From NCBI GenBank assembly GCA_029449235.1, contig JANATG010000022.1, forward strand, positions 496,001 through 560,000: a DNA stretch of 64,000 nucleotides. The letters are read 5' to 3'. Below, piece by piece: positions 59,285 to 64,000 of the stretch. Origin of the DNA: Linnemannia schmuckeri. Its lineage: Eukaryota; Mortierellomycota; Mortierellomycetes; Mortierellales; Mortierellaceae. The notes under the pieces were generated by a model that saw only the letters and a list, made by a program, of their open reading frames with translations, did no database searches and was not told where the DNA came from. Numbering within the stretch: the stretch's first letter is position 1; each line of letters begins with the position of its first letter. A program made the translations under genes and the position numbers.

Positions 59285-60426
59285 GTCAGTTGGTGGCGGT
59301 GGCGCGCGTCGTGACAATGTGTTGTGGTAAAGTCGTTACAGTATTGTTAGTTGACTAGAGGGGGCATAAAAGATGCGGCCTGTGTTAGGAGTTGCTCTTC
59401 AGTACACAGTACTCTACTCATCGATCCTGCCGTTGATTGGAAGGCCATCTGTCAGTGCTGACGGCTGTTAGCCTGGGGTATGGGCGATTTGGGACACAAC
59501 TGAATAGTGCTGAGTTAGATGATTGTCGAGGGTCATACATCTGTGTGTGCGTTATTACGATCGTATGAATGGCGAGCAAAGTGGGTTCGATTGTGCCTGT
59601 AGAGTTCTCGTGGGATGTCAATGTGTAAGCAGGCAACCGGAAGATGGCTGTTGCAGAAATGGCGGGGTGTTATGCTGTTACTTGTTATTGTATTGGAGCG
59701 AAGCTGCAGTCTGCGCGCCATTTTCTTCTGTGAAAGTTCGCCGGTACCTTATTTACAGCGAGAGCGTAAGGGGAGCGGGAAAGAGAGTGTGTCGGGCGGA
59801 GCGGAGAGCAGGGCCTTGGGGTGAAATAAGAAAGAGAAAGGTAAGGGGTGATGAGTGAGGTGAAAGTGAAAGTGAATGAAAGTGGGAGCTAGAAAGGTGA
59901 AAGGCTAAGGGGAAAGAGTGTGTGTGTGTGTGTGATGAGGAGATAAAAAGGGTGAAAAGGGAGAAAAGGATGAAGCAAAAGGGAAAGGGAGAAAAGGATG
60001 AAGCAAAAGGGAAAAGGTGAAAAGGGTCTCTTCCTTCGCTCGAATAATAAAGCAAACGGGCGCACACACAAACACAAACTGACACAACCTCAGCCTTCAT
60101 ATTCATTTCAATGCTCATTCTTGGATGACTAAGCCACACAATGATGGAAAACTGGACAACGACGCCCACATCACACGTAGACACGCACAAATGCAATGCA
60201 ATAAGTAGACATGATTCAAAATAACAACTTGAACAACTGAATTTGTTTTTTTTTCTGAATGCTTAGTTTTAATATGAGAAATGGATGCTGTGTTCTATGG
60301 ACTATTGTACACTGGCCCCCAGAAATGAGGTCAAGAACCTACCCTTTCTGTGGACAGACGGGGAGATAGTGTGCATCATTAGAAATCTTCAGCACTTTTG
60401 TTTTTTGTTGTTTGTATGTTGATAAC
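59285..60426. promoter_or_regulatory. Intergenic: PHD-gene promoter and SNU13 3' flank
   Basis: 1,142 bp with no gene. A GTGTGTGTGTGTG run at about 59920-59932 and a direct repeat of GGGAGAAAAGGATGAAGCAAA (about 59960-60010) are present. Confidence 0.5.
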
Positions 60427-60960
60427 TTAGATCAAGAGCTTCTCGATCTGGAGCTTGATGGCCAAGATCTGAGCCTTGAGGTCAGAGCCCTCGTTGGAGG
60501 TGACGGAGGCAGCAATGACGGGGCGCGAGACACCGCAGGCGCGACCAAGAGCAGTCTTGGAGGGGACAAAGACATAGGGGACGTTCTTGTCCTCGCAGAG
60601 GAGAGGTAGGTGGAGCAAAATCTCAATAGGCTCGGTGTCGGCGGTCATGACGATGAACTCGGCAATACCACGGTTGAGAGTCTTGGTGGCCTCATTAGCT
60701 CCCTTCTTGAGCTGCTTGTAGTGGGAGGCCTGCTGGACCAAATCCATGATCGAGTTGGTGAGAGCGGCATCGGCAAGGGGCCAGGCTTTGGGGTTGACTT
60801 CGGCCTATTTTTTGTTGCAAGATCAGAGAGTATTGATGGGAAAGTGTTATTAGATTCCGCGATTCCAAAGAAAGAGAACGTTTCTTTGTGTCTCTTTTCC
60901 AGTAGCTAGAAGAGGTCTAGTGTGCGCCGTTGATCCTTTTGAAGTTGATCTACTTGCCAT
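60427..60960 (-). CDS. SNU13: U4/U6 snRNP and C/D snoRNP protein Snu13 (L7Ae family)
   Basis: Binds kink-turn RNA in U4 snRNA and box C/D snoRNAs, nucleating snRNP and snoRNP assembly. Exon 2 (60427-60804) encodes AEVNPKAWPLADAALT through KLQIEKLLI; exon 1 supplies only the ATG (60958-60960). Together they give 126 residues, exactly the yeast length. The kink-turn-binding block GANEATKTLNRGIAEFIVMT and the FVPSKTALGRACGVSRPV strand-loop are intact. The join needs intron 60805-60957 with a GC donor (ATG-GCAAGT) and AATAG acceptor. A GT donor four bases later would require an unusual acceptor inside exon 2, so the GC-AG model is preferred. If correct, the coding exon is three bases long. Confidence 0.95.
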
Positions 60961-61118
60961 TATGAATGTAAGGTGTGTGTTGGTAGGGGGTGAGAGAGAG
61001 CAGTGGAGGGATGGAACAAACAAAAAACAGCAGCAAAGAGAAGAGAAAAAAAAAGAGAGAAAAGAAACATCTCAACAAATACCAGTCACGAAAGATCATG
61101 TGATATAGACTCTTTTTT

Positions 61119-61802
61119 TTATTTAGTGGCAGGAGCCGCGGCACCAGACTCTTCTAGAGAGCTGGTTACTTGCTGCATGTCCTTTTGAATAACCTGCACC
61201 CAGTTCTGCACATCGCCAAGCTCCTATGATCATACAGTATTTGGTGTAAGATGAACAGCACTGTATGAGTATGATACATTCATGTAATCATGAGCACCTT
61301 TACCTCGACATCACAAAAAAAATCGTTTAAGAGTTTAGGTACTTTGAGTGCTGAACCAAACTGATCCACCATTGCGAGCCATTGGGCCGTCTGCTTCGAG
61401 TATCGTGCAGTCTGCAATGAGAGATTTCTTGCCTCCTGCTCTAGGTCCTTTTGATTTAGGAATATTTGTGATACCCTAGAACCATGAAAGGAGTTTGAGT
61501 CAGTGACAGTTGAAGAGACGTGTGTCTCGAAAGCATCCATTAACTGAAATGGCAAGCGACTTACCTCCCACTGAGAGTATCAGCAACGGCATCAGAGAAC
61601 TGTCCTACGCTCTGGACTGCCTCCTTGCGCAAGTGTTCTACAAGGGCAATAACAGCGGTATGACCAGTGTGAGTGTTGATTGTCACAACCCATCAAGCCA
61701 AGTCCTGCGAAAGAATAAAAAAAAGTCCCCTCATTTACCGCTTTCCCGCTTCAGAGCAGCGTTCTTTGTCTGATGTTCTTTGACTAGCCGACCAAGAGAC
61801 AT
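61119..61802 (-). CDS. BLOC-1 complex subunit 1 homologue
   Basis: A small coiled-coil protein of the BLOC-1/BORC endolysosomal trafficking complexes; homologue of mammalian BLOC1S1. Exons 61739-61802, 61565-61637, 61343-61475 and 61119-61223 give 124 residues (human about 125). Conserved features: N-terminal LVKEHQTKN, heptad-rich middle (LEQEARNLSLQTARYSKQTA), QWLAMVDQFGSALKELGDV and the C-terminal helix NWVQVIQKDMQ. Exon 2 was chosen to start after the TTGTAG acceptor at 61638-61640; the earlier CAG acceptor shifts frame. The spliced protein aligns end to end with the animal protein, so the model is good despite its four short exons. Confidence 0.93.
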
Positions 61803-62418
61803 GCTGTGTGAATGGCTGTTGTTGTTTGTAGTGCGATGATTGAGTAACAGGAGCAAAGGAGCGCAGGCATGCTCTTGGACTGGTGGTGAGCAAGATGTGT
61901 CTCTGAACAAGCAGTCCACCCCACAACCTCAGGTGACAGAGCACCGCCTCCTTTGTATTTTTTTTTATTTTCCATTTCGCGTCAAAGTCGCGTTTCGTTT
62001 TTTTTTTTTTTGGCTACAAAAGTCAGGGTCACTTCCACGTCATGTCTATGAGCATGGTCATGTTCTCTTTATGGCTGCCAGGATTAGAATCCGAAAACCC
62101 TCCGAGACACACATTATCATTAACAGCGCTGACCAATGCTCTGCCATGCCACCATGGTTTGCCAAGAGTTGACCCTCTTCGATCACCATCTATCAGCCTC
62201 GCGTCCATGCATCAGTTCACGACGTATCCTTGATTACTCTTAAGTCTATTCCCTTACTTTCTTCTCCAAGGGAGAGATAAAAGACCCGAAGTCAGCGCGT
62301 AAGCTATCTCATCTCTTTGGTTTCCTACTCTTTTGTTCGTCTCCCTTACTCTTTCTTTCTTCTTTCCACACGCAACAATAAAACAATAAACACACTTACA
62401 CCGGCCTTATACACCACC
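61803..62418. promoter_or_regulatory. Divergent intergenic region
   Basis: 616 bp between BLOC-1 subunit 1 (-) and a secreted-protein gene (+). C/T-rich before the latter start; T-run at about 62000-62010. No gene seen. Confidence 0.5.
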
Positions 62419-64000
62419 ATGCGTCCTTCCCTCCGCTCATTCACACTGACAGCGAGCATCCTACTGCTGCTGGATCCCCCCACCGCACTCGCCGATCCTT
62501 TTCCTGCCTTCAACTTTGGTAATCGCGACAACACGGTTTATGGTAAGATACTTGTCTTTCCTTCTTTGACCGTACTCAATCACTTGTGCACTTTCGGTAG
62601 TCGTGCACGACACACTTACACCTTGCGACTCCACTTTCAGTCACTGTCACCGAATACAGATACGTCTCCGCTTCGGCTCCAGCATCGGCTGCATCACTCG
62701 CTCCCAGCCCATCGCCTCAATCCGCTGTCAACAGACAATCTCAAATCTCGGTCCCTGTGACGTCGCAGATTCTCAAACCACCTCTACAACAGCCTGCTTC
62801 TGTGGCGCCGCCTGCTGAACGCCCTGGTAAGTTTTCGCCTTCATATCTTTCTATGACTTGCCATACATGCCTGTCCATCGTCATCATCTTCTCCTTCTAG
62901 TCGTCCATGCTCCTTTTCTTTAACTCGTCCTCTACTATCGTTGGTGCATTTAGCACCGTCCAATGTTCATTCAATCACTGTTTTTCCTGCACCTTTGACA
63001 TCACTCGTCATTAATCCTGCACCTCGACCAAATACCAATCCAATCTCTGCTACACCCGTGGCCCCTATTGCATCTGTCGCGCCGCCTCTTCCTGCTGCCA
63101 TTGCCCCTCCTCCTGCATTTCCACCAAACTTTGACCCAACGGCTGCTGCATCTATAGTTCCGTCTCCTTCCGTTGCTCCTGCTGTCCCTTTTGATGTACC
63201 TGTTCATGCGACTCCTGTTCCTGCTGCATTTTTTCCTCCTGCACCTCGTCCGGACCCTAACCCCAATGTCATGGTACCTATGGTCCAACTTCAACCTCCA
63301 TCTGCTACATCTATTGCTCCTGCTGCCTTTGTCTCTCCCCCTCTTACACCTCGTCCGAACCCTAATCCTAATGTCATGCCACCCATGGCTCGACTTGTTC
63401 CAATTGTCCCTGATGCCTTTGTCCCTCCCTCCGCCCCCATAACCTCACCTGTCAATACTGCACCTGCACCCATTCCCGCTGTATGGACTCCACCTGCCAA
63501 TGATGCTCTTACCTACACATCATTTGCTGGTCTGCTATCTACCATGGCTCCTTCCTTTTACCCCACGCCGCTAAACTCAGCGGCGGTTCCTTCCCGTGCT
63601 ATTGCTTCTCCTATGCCCCAACAACAACCTCCACCTCCTCCAACTCCTATCCCACATGCTCCTACCCCTCACACGACCTCGACTTCCCCCATGGCTCCTA
63701 CTATGGAAACTGCCTCTACTCTAAATACACCTGTCCTTTCTTCTCCCGAATCGGCCGCTACAACTTCCTCTCCTTCAGCACCATTGGCCGTTCCAAAGGA
63801 AAATGAATCGCCATCTGTTCACACGTCTTCGTCGGCGACTGCTGCGCATTCTTCTGACTCAAGCTCGTCGTCCGCCGATTCAGCCCGCATCTCGAAAGGA
63901 GATACCACTTCGCTGTCCCTCACCACCACCAGCACCACGACCTCAACCACGACCTCGACCGATGTGACCGTTTCGACCACGACCACGACGCGCGGTGACA
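62419..64000 (+). CDS. Secreted Pro/Ser/Thr-rich protein (incomplete at right edge)
   Basis: Exons 62419-62542, 62641-62826 and 62954 to beyond 64000 join in frame; at least 450 residues are visible. A signal peptide (residues about 8-25, TLTASILLLLDPPTALA) precedes a short folded-looking N-terminus (DPFPAFNFGNRDNTVYVTVTEYR). The rest is Pro/Ala/Ser/Thr-rich with a loose repeat, xPRPxPNPNVMxPM (seen twice, near 63245-63275 and 63350-63385, with a third weaker copy), then a Ser/Thr-rich stretch. It looks like a cell-wall or surface mucin. Whether it ends in a membrane helix, GPI signal or enzyme domain is outside the window. Confidence 0.8.

Noticed and set aside
1..64000. CRISPR arrays, bacterial operons or prophage
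   Set aside because: No regularly spaced direct repeats or prokaryotic gene organisation; the window is eukaryotic.

Overview
The window is nuclear DNA of a filamentous fungus. Genes are split by short GT-AG introns (mostly 60-200 nt), flanks are pyrimidine-rich, and the products are eukaryotic core proteins. A ferritin gene (unusual in Dikarya) and a large MT-A70 adenine methyltransferase point to an early-diverging lineage. Mortierellomycota is my best guess; that is inference from gene content, not a database match. CDS coordinates come from hand-resolved exon chains that keep the reading frame across every junction.

Layout. 1-793: 3' part of ferritin. 2846-8967: a 1,888-aa Ser/Gln-rich protein. 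9377-15684: the only accessory region. It holds two identical tRNA-Ala(AGC) genes, a nested stack of 5'-truncated LINE copies with readable target-site duplications, a further LINE copy beside the second tRNA, a MITE-like inverted-repeat element and two broken gene remnants. 15941-19279: MT-A70 methyltransferase with a SANT/Myb-like N-terminal module. 20306-21647: very-long-chain enoyl-CoA reductase (TSC13). 24269-25838 and 26836-28889: convergent ornithine aminotransferase and an SLC25 mitochondrial carrier. 29587-32424: plasma-membrane H+-ATPase with a 3.6-kb gene-poor upstream region. 36050-38581: large secretory protein of unknown function. 39147-41394 and 41776-43573: divergent RPN5 and SGF29. 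43893-46148: PNPOx-like/ferredoxin-reductase fusion. 47123-48717: mucin-like single-pass membrane protein. 49168-51068: two-RRM protein. 51832-52808: TIM17. 53689-59284: Spp1/CFP1-type PHD protein with a giant polyglutamine N-terminus. 60427-60960: SNU13. 61119-61802: BLOC-1 subunit 1. 62419 to the right edge: secreted Pro/Ser/Thr-rich protein, incomplete.

Gene relations. Most neighbours are unrelated housekeeping genes. Two links may be meaningful: ornithine aminotransferase beside a carrier of the carnitine/ornithine/basic-amino-acid type, and three chromatin genes within about 45 kb (MT-A70 methyltransferase, the H3K4me reader SGF29 and a COMPASS-type PHD protein). The most interesting observation is the LINE stack: at least three insertions with identifiable duplications lie within about 15 nt to a few hundred nt of each other upstream of a tRNA-Ala gene, and a relative lies at a similar distance upstream of an identical tRNA gene. 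This suggests tRNA-gene-directed integration by a fungal non-LTR retrotransposon.
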